Positions 9,240 to 17,633 of a stretch of DNA of 50,365 nucleotides are shown here, in pieces. Within the stretch, counting starts at the first letter, position 1. Each line of letters begins with the position of its first letter. A model generated the notes under the pieces. That model was not told the origin of the DNA. It saw only the letters and a list, made by a program, of their open reading frames with translations, and made no database searches. This DNA comes from Candidatus Rhodoferax mariagerensis (GTDB taxonomy: Bacteria; Pseudomonadota; Gammaproteobacteria; Burkholderiales; Burkholderiaceae_C): the NCBI GenBank assembly GCA_016719055.1, contig JADKAW010000045.1:1-50365 (forward strand), read 5' to 3'. A program made the position numbers and the translations under genes.

Positions 9240-10748
9240 TCAAGCGGTCTGGCCGGGCTGGATGGGCTTGAGTTTTCTGCGGGGCGCCCGTGGCTTGGGC
9301 GCTGCGGATGTTGGCGTTGGCATGACCAGCGCCAGATACTCCTGAAAGCTGTCGCGCAGGCATTGCGCAAATACCTCAGGGTCAGGCAACTGCTCGTAAC
9401 AGGCGGTAAAAGAGATCACCAGCATGCCGCTGTAGCTGGTGACCGAAAACACCAGCCCCATGCCATCGGTGATCGGCATGATGGCTGACAAATAGGTCAG
9501 CCGCGCACCTTGCAGGTACAGGGGCGTCACGGGGCCCAGCACGTTGGTGATGCTGCAATTGGCCAGCGGTGTCCAGTCGCCCAGGCGGGCTGAGGCGGCC
9601 CGCATCATCTTGCTGGTGGCGGCTATGGCCAGCGCCGGGGCGCGGCTGGCCAGGTCGGTCAGCCCGCGCGCGTTTTCGGCCTTGTTCATGACATCGGACG
9701 ACGAGGTGGTGGCGTGGATCGCCTGCAGGCGCAGCACCGGATCGGGCTGGTCGGTCTGTAAGCTCACCCGCACCCAGGAAAAACTGGCGCCGTCAGTGCC
9801 GGTCGCACCTGGCACGGCAATGGGTGCCGCTGCCAGCAAACTCTCAACCGGCAGTTCGGCCTGCAAGTCAAGATAGCGCCGCAAGCCGCCGGCGCACACT
9901 GCCAGCACCACGTCGTTCACCGTTGCACCATCCACCAGACTGCGAATGCGCTTGAAATCGTCCAGCGCAAAACGCCGGGTGTCAAACACGCGGTGCGCCG
10001 ACACCACGGTGTTAAAACGCGTGGCCGGAAAATCATGCGGGCGATGCCAGAACTCACCGGCAAAAGTCTTGACCGTCAAGGCCACCATGCCCAGCCCCTG
10101 CGACACCGACCCGGCCATGCGCAGCGGAAAACTTGCCGCATGAAAACCAGCGCGCAGCATCAGGGCCAGTATGCCGGGCGGCGACTGGGGAAACCACGGC
10201 CGCGCTGGTGGGTCGGGCGGTGGATTGGGGCTGATGTCGTGCAGCAACGTGGTGATTTCATGCTCATGGGTCACGTCGACGGCGGCATGGTGCACCTTGA
10301 GCAACACGGCAAAACTACCCAGCGGCAGGTCCAGAAAACTGTCCAGTCCCTCAATCACATACATCTCCCACAGCGGGCGCTGCAGGTCCAACGGGCGCGC
10401 ATGGATGCGCGAGGCCTGGATGCAAAACTGGCGCCAGTCGCCCGGCTTGGGCAACGCAATGTGGCGCACGTGGTATTCGATGTCAAAGTTCTCGTCTTCG
10501 ACCCAATACGGGTAGTCCAGGTCCAGCGGCACGCGCAGCACCTTTTGCCGGAATACCGGCAACTGGTTCAGGCGGTTTTCCAGATGTGTCAGGATCTGTT
10601 TGAAACGCACGACACCGCCCGGTGCGGTGGTCTGGTCATAAATATGCAGCAGCGACACGTTGGAGTTGGCGTGTTCAGAGTCCGAGTAAATAAAAGCTGC
10701 ATCGCTTTCGCCAAGCTGGCGCAGTTTTGGTTTGGGGGCATGTGGCAT
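9240..10748 (-). CDS. WS/DGAT-family O-acyltransferase 2 (wax ester synthase / diacylglycerol acyltransferase)
   Basis: Transfers acyl groups from acyl-CoA to a fatty alcohol or diacylglycerol at the inner membrane surface, making storage lipid. The catalytic motif HHxxxD is present as HHAAVD at residues 153-158. Other family features are the N-terminal LGESDAAFIYSD, RPLWEMYVIEGL before the active site, the C-domain motif NDVVLAVCAGGLRRYL and SNVLGP-like SITNVLGPVTPLYLQG. The frame stays open far upstream, but the protein similarity begins at MPHAPKP, so I place the ATG at 10748, 4 bp after the stop of the upstream hydrolase. Length (502 residues) fits the family. It differs substantially from the first copy (11595-13103), so this is not a recent duplication. 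Confidence 0.88.
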   Translation of the reverse strand: MPHAPKPKLRQLGESDAAFIYSDSEHANSNVSLLHIYDQTTAPGGVVRFKQILTHLENRLNQLPVFRQKVLRVPLDLDYPYWVEDENFDIEYHVRHIALPKPGDWRQFCIQASRIHARPLDLQRPLWEMYVIEGLDSFLDLPLGSFAVLLKVHHAAVDVTHEHEITTLLHDISPNPPPDPPARPWFPQSPPGILALMLRAGFHAASFPLRMAGSVSQGLGMVALTVKTFAGEFWHRPHDFPATRFNTVVSAHRVFDTRRFALDDFKRIRSLVDGATVNDVVLAVCAGGLRRYLDLQAELPVESLLAAAPIAVPGATGTDGASFSWVRVSLQTDQPDPVLRLQAIHATTSSSDVMNKAENARGLTDLASRAPALAIAATSKMMRAASARLGDWTPLANCSITNVLGPVTPLYLQGARLTYLSAIMPITDGMGLVFSVTSYSGMLVISFTACYEQLPDPEVFAQCLRDSFQEYLALVMPTPTSAAPKPRAPRRKLKPIQPGQTA

Positions 10749-10752
10749 GGCG

Positions 10753-11577
10753 CTAGTTTCCCAAGTCCCGAGGCATGGCGCGCCAGACCTGCGCCAGCAA
10801 ACCCTTGGGCGCAAAGGGCTGCCACTGCCCCTCGGGCTGCGCCAGCCGGTCCGCCACCACCGACAGCACAATGCCATTAAAACCCAGGCCGATGTGGCTG
10901 CCCGGCACACGGATGTTCTCGTGCAGGGCCGGGTCGCCGTCGATGGTGGCTTCTTGGGGCGGTACCACACCGTCGCCCAGCGAATACAGGCAACTGGTTG
11001 GAATCGCCAGACGGCGGTGCTCACGCAGCGCCTTGGCGCGCGGTGCCATGGCATGGGCGCTCGACCCCATGCGGTGCGACACCAGCCGGTACAGGGCCTT
11101 GACCGCGGCGGGCGACTGACTGCCCTGCGCGTCCATGCTGACCGGGCTGCCCAGGGTGATGACACTGCGCACACAGTCCAGCGTGCTTTCAGCGCCATAC
11201 AGTGAAAACACCCCCCCCAGGCTCCAGCCCACCAGACTGACCTTGCGCCCGGTCACATGGTGCAGGTAGCGGACTTTTTGCGGCAGGGCGCTGGCATGTT
11301 TGCTGCGAAATCCCAGGTTGCGCCCCAGACCCCAGGTGTGCACGTCGTAGCCTTTGCGCTGCAAAAAGGCCTTGAGCACAAACAGCGAATTTTCATCGGC
11401 CATAAAGCCGGGAAGCAGCAGCACCGGGTGGCCGTCACCCTTGGGGGCCTGCATCAGCAGCGGCAGTGACATGGGCAACAGCGCCGCCTCGAACAGGGCT
11501 CGCGGCTCCAGCAGCGAGTGCAGGAAATGCGGCGAACCGGTATGGCGATGGCGGGCAACTTTGAGAGGGGACAGCAT
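10753..11577 (-). CDS. Alpha/beta hydrolase (lipase-like)
   Basis: A 274-residue alpha/beta hydrolase lying between two WS/DGAT genes. The nucleophile elbow is GWSLGG with Ser near residue 119, the oxyanion region is LLLPGFMADENS, the probable acid lies in YSLGDGVVPP and the probable His in VPGSHIGLGFN. There is no signal peptide. Gaps to neighbours are 17 and 4 bp, so it is almost certainly co-transcribed with both acyltransferases. Likely roles are release of acyl groups from esters or acyl-CoA, but neither can be shown from the sequence. Confidence 0.85.
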   Translation of the reverse strand: MLSPLKVARHRHTGSPHFLHSLLEPRALFEAALLPMSLPLLMQAPKGDGHPVLLLPGFMADENSLFVLKAFLQRKGYDVHTWGLGRNLGFRSKHASALPQKVRYLHHVTGRKVSLVGWSLGGVFSLYGAESTLDCVRSVITLGSPVSMDAQGSQSPAAVKALYRLVSHRMGSSAHAMAPRAKALREHRRLAIPTSCLYSLGDGVVPPQEATIDGDPALHENIRVPGSHIGLGFNGIVLSVVADRLAQPEGQWQPFAPKGLLAQVWRAMPRDLGN

Positions 11578-11594
11578 GGTATGCAGGCTCCAGA

Positions 11595-13103
11595 TTACGA
11601 AACAACAGGCTTGGCGCGGGACTTGCGCGCGATCTTGGGCGGCGTCAAAGCCGCTTGCTTGAGTTCTTCAAAAGCCAGTTTGAAGTCGTCGGCCAGCAGC
11701 CGCACATCGGGCACGGCGCAGCGTGCCACGGTAAAGCCCAGAAACAGCTTGCCGGCGTAGCTCATCAGGGTGATGTTCAAGCCCACCCCATGCTCCACGA
11801 TCGACAGCGGCCAGTAACCGGTCATGCGGGCTTGGCCCACATATAGCGGCACGGCTGGCCCTGGCACGTTGGAAATCAGCACATTGGCCAGTGGCGGCAG
11901 CAGCTCTGACACGCCGGCCCGACCATACAGGTTGGCCAGCGCACCGATCAACCACGGCACACCAATCGAAGGAAAGTCGGTTGGAATGACCGACTTGGCT
12001 TTTTTGGCCACGGCCTTGGTGGCACTGGTGTTGCCGCGCACCGCCTGCAAACGCTTGAGCGGGTCTTTGAGATGCGTGGCCAGGCTCACCAGGCTAAGCG
12101 TCGCCTTGGTGTGAAAACCGGTGTCGCCCTTGTCGCGCAGCGAAATCGGCATGGAAGCAACCAGTGACTTTTTGGGCAGCGGTCCCAGTCGCGCCAAGTA
12201 ACGCCGCAAGGCGCCGCCGCACAGCGCCAGCACCACATCGTTGACGGTCACGTCGCAAGCCGTCGCGATGGACTTGACCTCAGCCAGCGAGACCACTTCG
12301 GCGGCAAAACCGCGGTCGCGGGTAATGGCCACATTGAGCGCTGTGCGCGGGCCCAACTGCATGCCCGCCTTGGCACCTTGGCCACGCTTGTTACCGGCAG
12401 CCAGCTTGTCGCCCGCGCCATCAGCAGGCCGAGCAGCCGAACTGCGCACCAGTCCTTTCAGCGTGCGCAGCACACCGGGCAGCTCACGCACCAGCTTGAC
12501 ATACTGGGTGGCATCGTGCCGAAAAGCATCCGCCACCAGTCGTAATGCACCCGGTTTGCGGCTGCTGGCGCGGGTCGTTGCGGCGGCCGGGCTGGCTGCG
12601 GCGTTCAGCACAAACGGGGAGGTGTCAAACAAGGCCGCAGCCAGGGCCGAACCTGCATGGCCATCAAGCATGGCGTGGTGGATCTTGAAGTAATAGGCCT
12701 TCTCGCCGCTGGCCAGGCCCTCCAGCACATACATCATCCACAGCGGCCGGGTGCGGTTAAGCAGATCGGCGTGCAGATTGCCCACCACGCTTTCGAGTTG
12801 CGCGCGTGTGCCCGGAGCCGGGATGTGAATGCGCTCGATGTGCTGATTCAGGTCAACATCGCCCTGCATCCATTGCGGGTTGGCCAGTTGTAAGGGCAAA
12901 CTGGCCAGCTGCCGGCGCAACACCGGCACCATGCGCTGGGTCAACAGGGTCTTGACATCGGCATAAAAGTCGCCGTTGTAATCGGGGGGTACCTCAAAGG
13001 TGTGCAGTGAACCCACGTGCATGGGCGTGGCGAGTGTTTCCAGGTTCAGGAAGGCACCGTCCAAGCCACTCAGGGCCTCGGCGCCGGGTGTCAACGTGTT
13101 CAT
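11595..13103 (-). CDS. WS/DGAT-family O-acyltransferase 1
   Basis: First gene of the neutral-lipid cluster. The catalytic motif is HHAMLDG at residues 142-148, preceded by RPLWMMYVLEGL. The N-terminal LSGLDGAFLNLETLATPMHV and C-domain VNDVVLALCGGALRRYLARL, ISNVPGPAVPLYVGQAR and SIVEHGVGLNITLMSY are textbook WS/DGAT blocks. I choose the ATG at 13103 (MNTLTPG), which has GGGGAG 7 bp upstream, instead of the ATG 24 bp earlier. The protein ends with a lysine/arginine-rich tail. A 10-bp-arm palindrome overlaps its predicted -35 region, suggesting repression by the divergent TetR protein. Confidence 0.88.
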   Translation of the reverse strand: MNTLTPGAEALSGLDGAFLNLETLATPMHVGSLHTFEVPPDYNGDFYADVKTLLTQRMVPVLRRQLASLPLQLANPQWMQGDVDLNQHIERIHIPAPGTRAQLESVVGNLHADLLNRTRPLWMMYVLEGLASGEKAYYFKIHHAMLDGHAGSALAAALFDTSPFVLNAAASPAAATTRASSRKPGALRLVADAFRHDATQYVKLVRELPGVLRTLKGLVRSSAARPADGAGDKLAAGNKRGQGAKAGMQLGPRTALNVAITRDRGFAAEVVSLAEVKSIATACDVTVNDVVLALCGGALRRYLARLGPLPKKSLVASMPISLRDKGDTGFHTKATLSLVSLATHLKDPLKRLQAVRGNTSATKAVAKKAKSVIPTDFPSIGVPWLIGALANLYGRAGVSELLPPLANVLISNVPGPAVPLYVGQARMTGYWPLSIVEHGVGLNITLMSYAGKLFLGFTVARCAVPDVRLLADDFKLAFEELKQAALTPPKIARKSRAKPVVS

Positions 13104-13168
13104 GCGGTCTCCCCAAGTTGTTGTCACGATGCCAGAGCAATTTTTATTTTACGGCTGACACCTGTGCC

Positions 13169-13195
13169 AACCCATGCGCATCAGTCGCATGGGTT
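13169..13195. promoter_or_regulatory. Palindromic operator candidate over the WS/DGAT promoter
   Basis: Perfect 10-bp inverted arms AACCCATGCG and CGCATGGGTT separated by 7 bp. On the minus strand its last two bases are the TT of TTGGCA, a -35-like hexamer followed 17 bp later by an AT-rich -10-like ATAAAA. The size and position suit a TetR-family operator for the lipid operon. Confidence 0.55.
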
Positions 13196-13214
13196 ACATT
13201 CGTCGCTGGCTTTA

Positions 13215-13274
13215 TTCACTATAAAAAACATAGCTATCAGCGCTTTATGAGAAAGGGCTACAAGCCATTTTTTG
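13215..13274. repeat. Dispersed 45-bp repeat, copy 2
   Basis: One of the best-preserved copies: ATAGCTATCAGCGCTTTAT, then GAGAAAGGGCTACAAGCC and a T run. It lies in the divergent region between the WS/DGAT operon and tetR. Confidence 0.8.
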
Positions 13275-13327
13275 CATCAACAAACCTGTGCAGCCCAGTG
13301 TCAGCGACTGGATTGGGGACTTTCATC

Positions 13328-13355
13328 TACAATGCAAGTAATAGCTCAATTACTT
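13328..13355 (+). promoter_or_regulatory. Promoter element and second palindrome in front of tetR
   Basis: A -10-like TACAAT at 13328-13333 is followed at once by a perfect palindrome with arms AAGTAAT and ATTACTT and a 6-bp spacer (13336-13355). Any transcript would start inside the palindrome, only 7 bp before the tetR ATG, which suits autorepression. No clear -35 and no ribosome site are visible. Confidence 0.45.
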
Positions 13356-13362
13356 CAAGCCC

Positions 13363-14037
13363 ATGTCCGTCGTCACCAAGCCCTCGAAACAGTCCACCGA
13401 CGTCCGTCAGGCCGGGCTGGTGGAGGCGGCCCTGCGGCTGGCGGCGCAGCGCAGCCCGGCTGATATCACTACCACCGATCTGGCGCATGCAGTGGGCATC
13501 ACGCAGGGCGCCGTGTTTCGCCACTTTTCCAGCAAGGAAGCCATCTGGCTGGCGGCGCTGGCCTGGGTGACCGACACGTTGATGCGCCGTCTGAACACCG
13601 CCGCAGCACTCGATGCCGCCCCGACTGGCGGCCCTGAGCCAGCCGCCCCCCCTGACGCGCTGGCCGCCTTGCAAGCCGTGTTCATGGCGCATGTGGACTT
13701 TGTGGTGGAACACCCCGGGGTGCCCCGGGTGATTTTTCAGGAACTCCAACAACCGCAAGACACGCCCGTGAAGGCCAGTGTGCGCCAGCTGATGCAACAG
13801 TACCGCACGCTGCTGATGCGTTTGTTGACCCAGGCACAGTTAAAGAAATTAATAGCGCCTGACGCAGATTTGACGGGGGCTAGCGTGTTGTTTATTGGCT
13901 CAATTCAAGGTCTGGTGATGCAGTCGCTGATGTCAGGCGATGTGGCCGCCATGCGCCAGCAGGCACCGGCGGTGTATGCCCTGTTCCAGCGCGGCCTGCA
14001 AGCCACTGCAACCCATTCGACCCAAGGAACCCCATGA
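13363..14037 (+). CDS. TetR/AcrR family transcriptional regulator
   Basis: A 224-residue regulator. The N-terminal helix-turn-helix domain (about 15-65) shows GLVEAALRLAAQ, ITTTDLAHAVGITQGAVFRHF and SSKEAIWLAAL, the standard TetR pattern. The C-terminal ligand domain includes HPGVPRVIFQELQ and RQLMQQYRTLLMRLL. It heads an operon with an HlyD adaptor (ATGA overlap) and an ABC exporter and is divergent from the lipid operon, so it could control either or both. Codons about 162-178 are formed by a copy of the dispersed repeat. The inducer is unknown. Confidence 0.88.
   Translation: MSVVTKPSKQSTDVRQAGLVEAALRLAAQRSPADITTTDLAHAVGITQGAVFRHFSSKEAIWLAALAWVTDTLMRRLNTAAALDAAPTGGPEPAAPPDALAALQAVFMAHVDFVVEHPGVPRVIFQELQQPQDTPVKASVRQLMQQYRTLLMRLLTQAQLKKLIAPDADLTGASVLFIGSIQGLVMQSLMSGDVAAMRQQAPAVYALFQRGLQATATHSTQGTP
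13846..13896. repeat. Copy of the dispersed repeat inside tetR
   Basis: The blocks AATTAATAGCGCCT and GGGGGCTAGCG, with matching spacing to the intergenic copy at 23625-23692, are translated in frame within the TetR ligand-binding domain. The match is weaker than for the intergenic copies. Confidence 0.5.
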
Positions 14038-15230
14038 CCCCCCAACAAACCCTGCTGCGCCGCGTTGCCCTGGGCGCCGCCGCGCTGCTGCTGATCGGCG
14101 CAGTGGCCTATGTGTCGCTGCGCACCGGGCCGCTGGCCCCCATCAAAGTCACCGTGACCCAGCCCAAAGAGGGCAGCCTGAGCCCGGCGATTTTTGGCAT
14201 CGGCACGGTCGAGGCACAACGCGCCTGGCTGGTGGGCCCCACCACAGCGGGCCGAGTGCTGAGCGTGAAGGTGGATGTGGGCGAGCGTGTCAAGGCTGGC
14301 CAACTGCTGGCCGAGATGGACCCGGTGGACCTGGACGAACGCCTGGCCGCACTCGACGCCTCACTGGCGCGCGCCGGCAGCACGCAGGCCAGCGTCAGCG
14401 CCCAGGTGAGCGATGCCAGCGCCCGGCGCGCCCTGGCGGCTGCCAACACCCAGCGCAACCAGGACCTGGCACGGCAAAACTTCATCAGCACAGGTGCCCT
14501 GGAGGCCAAGCTGCAAGAGCAGGCCTCGGCCGACGCCGCGCTGCAAGCCGCCCAGGCCAACCTGACCGGGGCCGGGCAAGACCTGCAGCGCCTCAAAGCC
14601 GAGCGCGCCGCGCTGGTGCAGCAGCGCGGCAATGTGCGCCTGCTGGCCCCGGCCGACGCGGTGGTGACCAGCCGCGAGTTTGAAGCCGGCAGCACCGTGG
14701 TGGCGGGCCAGGCGGTCATTCGGCTGGTGGACCCGGGCAGCCTGTGGGTCAAGATGCGGGTTGATCAGGGCCGCTCAGGCGGGCTGGCCCCCGGGCTCAA
14801 AGCCAGCATTGTGTTGCGCTCTTTGCCCCAGACCCCGCTGCCCGGCCAGGTGGCGCGGCTGGAGTTGATGGCCGACGCGGTGACCGAAGAGCGTATTGCC
14901 CAGGTGGCTTTTGCGCAGATACCGCCCAATGTGTCGGTAGGTGAAATGGCCGAAGTGACGCTGCAACTGCCTGCCACCGCACCAGCCTTGCTGCTGCCCA
15001 GCGCCAGCGTACTGCGCCAGCAGGGCCAGCCCGGCGTGTGGCGACTGGTGAATGGTCAGCCTGAATTTGCCCCGGTGCAGTTGGGTGCCAGCAGTCTGGA
15101 CGGGCAGGTGCAAATCCTCAAAGGCTTGAGCAAAGACGACCGCGTGGTGGTCTACAGCGAAAAAGCTTTGAAATCCGGTGCCAAAGCCAAGGTGGTTGAC
15201 GCTCTGGTCAAACCGGCAGCGCAGCCATGA
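14034..15230 (+). CDS. HlyD/MFP-family periplasmic adaptor subunit
   Basis: A 398-residue efflux adaptor that links an inner-membrane transporter to the outer membrane. An uncleaved N-terminal anchor (about residues 12-28) is followed by a biotinyl-lipoyl half (VEAQRAWLVGPTTAGRVLSV), a long Ala/Gln-rich coiled-coil hairpin (about 95-190), the second lipoyl half (VRLLAPADAVVTSREFEAGS), then beta-barrel and membrane-proximal segments. It overlaps tetR and the downstream permease by ATGA, so all four genes form one operon. The partner is a MacB/DevC-like ABC permease rather than an RND pump. Confidence 0.88.
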   Translation: MTPQQTLLRRVALGAAALLLIGAVAYVSLRTGPLAPIKVTVTQPKEGSLSPAIFGIGTVEAQRAWLVGPTTAGRVLSVKVDVGERVKAGQLLAEMDPVDLDERLAALDASLARAGSTQASVSAQVSDASARRALAAANTQRNQDLARQNFISTGALEAKLQEQASADAALQAAQANLTGAGQDLQRLKAERAALVQQRGNVRLLAPADAVVTSREFEAGSTVVAGQAVIRLVDPGSLWVKMRVDQGRSGGLAPGLKASIVLRSLPQTPLPGQVARLELMADAVTEERIAQVAFAQIPPNVSVGEMAEVTLQLPATAPALLLPSASVLRQQGQPGVWRLVNGQPEFAPVQLGASSLDGQVQILKGLSKDDRVVVYSEKALKSGAKAKVVDALVKPAAQP

Positions 15231-16420
15231 TCAGCCTGGCCGGGCGCGACATCCTGCACAGTTGGGGCAAATTTGCCCTGACCGGGTTGGGCCTGGGGCT
15301 GCTGATCGGTGTGACATTAAGCATGGCGGGCATTTACCGCGGCATGGTCGATGACGCCCAGGCCTTGCTGACCAACAGCGGTGCCGATTTGTGGGTGGTG
15401 CAAAAAGACACCCAAGGCCCGTATGCCGAAGCGTCGAGCATCAAGGACGATGTGGTGCGCAGCGTACGCGGTATGCCCGGCGTTGGCCAGGCTGCCAACG
15501 TGACCTACCTGACCCAACAGGTGCAAAAAGTGGGCGGCGACGAGGTACGGGTGATGGTGGTGGGCATCGAGCCCGGCCAGCCTGGTGAACCCGCCTACCT
15601 GGTGGCAGGGCGGCAACTCACCCGCAACCATTACGAGGCGGTGGTCGATGTCAAGACCGGCTTCAAGCTCGGTGAAACCTTGCGTGTGCGCCGCCATGAC
15701 TACCAGGTGGTGGGCGTGACGCAGCGCATGGTGTCCTCCGGTGGCGACCCGATGGTGTTCATCCCGCTCAAAGACGCGCAGGAAGCGCAATTTTTGAAAG
15801 ACAACGACACCATCCTCAACGACCGCCTGCGCACCGCCGCCAATCCGGCGTTTAATCGACCCGGTGTGCCGGGTTTGCTCGACGCGGTGCAGGGCCTGCA
15901 AACCAGCAGCCACAACGTCAACGCGGTGCTGGTGCAGGTGTTGCCTGGCTGGCAGGCTGAGGCGGTGGCCGAAGGCTTGCGGCGCTGGAAACATGTGCAG
16001 GTGTTCACCCTGCGCGACATGGAAGACATTCTGGTGGCCAAGCTGATTGCCAACTCGGCCAAACAGATTGGCATGTTTCTGGCCATTTTGTCGGTGGTAA
16101 GCGCGGCCATTGTGGCCTTCATCATCTACACCATGACACTGGGCAAAATCCGCGAGATTGCGGTGCTCAAGCTGATTGGCACGCGCAACCGCACCATTGC
16201 CGGCATGATCCTGCAGCAGGCGCTGGGGCTGGGGCTGATCGGGTTTGTGGTGGGCAAAGTGGCCAGCACCGCATGGGCGCCGGTATTTCCCAAATACGTG
16301 CTGCTGCTGCCCAGCGACTCGGTGATCGGGCTGATGGCCACGCTGCTGATCTGCGCGCTGGCCAGCACGCTGGCGATTCGGGTGGCGCTCAAGGTCGACC
16401 CGGCGGCGGCGATTGGATAA
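15227..16420 (+). CDS. MacB/FtsX-type ABC transporter permease
   Basis: A 397-residue inner-membrane protein. One N-terminal transmembrane helix (about 15-35) is followed by a large periplasmic MacB-PCD-like domain (about 40-265). Three C-terminal helices follow: FLAILSVVSAAIVAFIIYTM, a segment near 325-345 and LMATLLICALASTLAIRVAL. The sequence KIREIAVLKLIGTRNRTIAGMI between helices is the FtsX-family coupling region. It most resembles DevC-like permeases, which export small molecules or glycolipids together with an HlyD-type adaptor. The substrate is unknown; the adjacent lipid genes make a lipid substrate possible but unproven. Confidence 0.87.
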   Translation: MISLAGRDILHSWGKFALTGLGLGLLIGVTLSMAGIYRGMVDDAQALLTNSGADLWVVQKDTQGPYAEASSIKDDVVRSVRGMPGVGQAANVTYLTQQVQKVGGDEVRVMVVGIEPGQPGEPAYLVAGRQLTRNHYEAVVDVKTGFKLGETLRVRRHDYQVVGVTQRMVSSGGDPMVFIPLKDAQEAQFLKDNDTILNDRLRTAANPAFNRPGVPGLLDAVQGLQTSSHNVNAVLVQVLPGWQAEAVAEGLRRWKHVQVFTLRDMEDILVAKLIANSAKQIGMFLAILSVVSAAIVAFIIYTMTLGKIREIAVLKLIGTRNRTIAGMILQQALGLGLIGFVVGKVASTAWAPVFPKYVLLLPSDSVIGLMATLLICALASTLAIRVALKVDPAAAIG

Positions 16421-17150
16421 GCATGGACAAACACCACCCCGGGTGCCACAGGGCGGCATCCACATTGAGGGTCTGCGCAAGGTCTACGGCAAGGGCGACA
16501 GTGCGGTGGAAGCACTGAAAAACGTCAGCATGTCGGTCGCCCCGGGTGAGGTGGTGGGCCTGGTCGGCCCCTCGGGCTCGGGCAAAAGCACGCTGCTGAA
16601 ATGCCTGGGTGCCATCATCGAACCCACGGCGGGGCGCATGACGTTGGGCCATGACGTCATTTTTGACAATGGCTGGAAGGTGAATGACTTGCGCGCGCTG
16701 CGGCGTGACCGCATTGGCTTTATCTTTCAGGCCCCGTACCTGATTCCGTTTCTGGACGTGACCGACAACGTGGCGCTGCTGCCGATGCTGGCAGGCCAGC
16801 CCAACGGCCAGGCCCGCGCCCGTGCCCTGGAACTGCTGACCGCGCTGGACGTACAACACCGCGCCAAAGCCGAGCCGTCGCAACTCTCAGGGGGCGAACA
16901 GCAGCGGGTGTCGATCGCCCGCGCCCTGGCGAATCGCCCGCCGGTGATCCTGGCCGACGAACCCACCGCGCCGCTGGACAGTGAACGCGCCTTGGGCGTG
17001 ATGCGTATCCTGAACCAGATGGCGCGCCAGTTTCAGGCGGCCATTGTTGTCGTGACGCATGACGAGAAGATCATCCCGACTTTCAAGCGGATTTATCACA
17101 TTCGGGATGGGCAGACGGTGGAAGAGGTGGGTGAGGGGCGGGCGCTGTGA
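16413..17150 (+). CDS. ABC transporter ATP-binding protein (DevA/LolD-like)
   Basis: A 245-residue ATPase that powers the preceding permease. It has Walker A GPSGSGKST (about residues 52-60), a Q-loop in FIFQAPYLIPF, signature LSGGEQQRVSIARAL, Walker B VILADEP and the switch His in VVVTHD. The D-loop region reads TAPLDSE instead of the more usual TAALDS. The frame can begin at TTG 16413, overlapping the permease stop, or GTG 16443. A nearby ATG at 16423 is in the wrong frame, so the true start is unclear or a base is missing here. Confidence 0.88.
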   Translation: MDKHGQTPPRVPQGGIHIEGLRKVYGKGDSAVEALKNVSMSVAPGEVVGLVGPSGSGKSTLLKCLGAIIEPTAGRMTLGHDVIFDNGWKVNDLRALRRDRIGFIFQAPYLIPFLDVTDNVALLPMLAGQPNGQARARALELLTALDVQHRAKAEPSQLSGGEQQRVSIARALANRPPVILADEPTAPLDSERALGVMRILNQMARQFQAAIVVVTHDEKIIPTFKRIYHIRDGQTVEEVGEGRAL

Positions 17151-17225
17151 GCGGTTTCCTCCACGCCCTCTAGTCCACTGGCGCCGCCTGACAAAGGGAT
17201 ATCCTCAGGTTTGTGGTTGCGCCCT

Positions 17226-17301
17226 GCACAGCAGCCCATAGGGGCGGACACCTCATACTGGAGTACCAGAAATCGGCGTCCACCCCTATGGGCTGCTGTG
17301 C
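17226..17301. repeat. Long hairpin A with shared loop
   Basis: Arms 17226-17249 and 17278-17301 pair over 24 bp with one mismatch. The 28-nt loop (17250-17277) contains a 25-nt block that is also the loop of hairpin B, there on the opposite strand. The loop block contains its own small hairpin, CTGG-AGTA-CCAG. The arms share no obvious sequence with hairpin B beyond a GGCGG-like end. Confidence 0.85.
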
Positions 17302-17386
17302 ATACGGATGGGTTTCCAATCAGAGACCAGTAGAAAGCCAAACAGCCATCGAGAAATGGCAATCGGTTAATCAAAATGCAGTCGTA

Positions 17387-17464
17387 GCGAAGTGGGTGGG
17401 TATGGCGGCAGGACGATTTCTGGTACTCCAGTATGAGGAGTGCCGCCATACCCACCCGCTTCGC
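17387..17464. repeat. Long hairpin B with shared loop, inverted relative to A
   Basis: Arms 17387-17410 and 17441-17464 pair over 24 bp with one mismatch. The 30-nt loop (17411-17440) carries, at 17414-17438, the exact reverse complement of the loop block at 17251-17275. The segment between the two loop blocks is 138 bp and includes a minor hairpin, GCCAT-cgagaa-ATGGC. The whole forms a symmetrical two-hairpin element with no coding capacity that I can recognise. Confidence 0.85.
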
Positions 17465-17570
17465 GGTTTCAGGGCACGGTATTCAAGGCAGGCCGTCAGC
17501 CGCAAGCACAAGATCAAGGGCCTTTTGGACCTACCCCCAATGACCTGGATAACAACAACCGGATTTGGAC

Positions 17571-17616
17571 AAAAAAACACTCCAGCCCTTATCCAGTAAG
17601 CGGGGATAGCTATACA
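17571..17616. repeat. Dispersed 45-bp repeat, diverged copy
   Basis: The blocks CCAGCCCTTATCC and AAGCGGGGATAGCTAT follow the order of the family but with several substitutions. Confidence 0.6.
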
Positions 17617-17633
17617 AATAAAGAACATTCCGA

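Noticed and set aside
10749..11198. A 150-residue N-terminal extension of the second WS/DGAT
   Set aside because: It lies in a different frame over the alpha/beta hydrolase gene and has no family similarity; the WS/DGAT blocks start at 10748.
17226..17464. Integron attC sites or an IS element
   Set aside because: No attC core-site sequences, no transposase or integrase and no target-site duplication were seen.
17096..17599. Open frames through the hairpin region with repeated peptide strings
   Set aside because: The repetition comes from the inverted DNA repeats, not from a protein.
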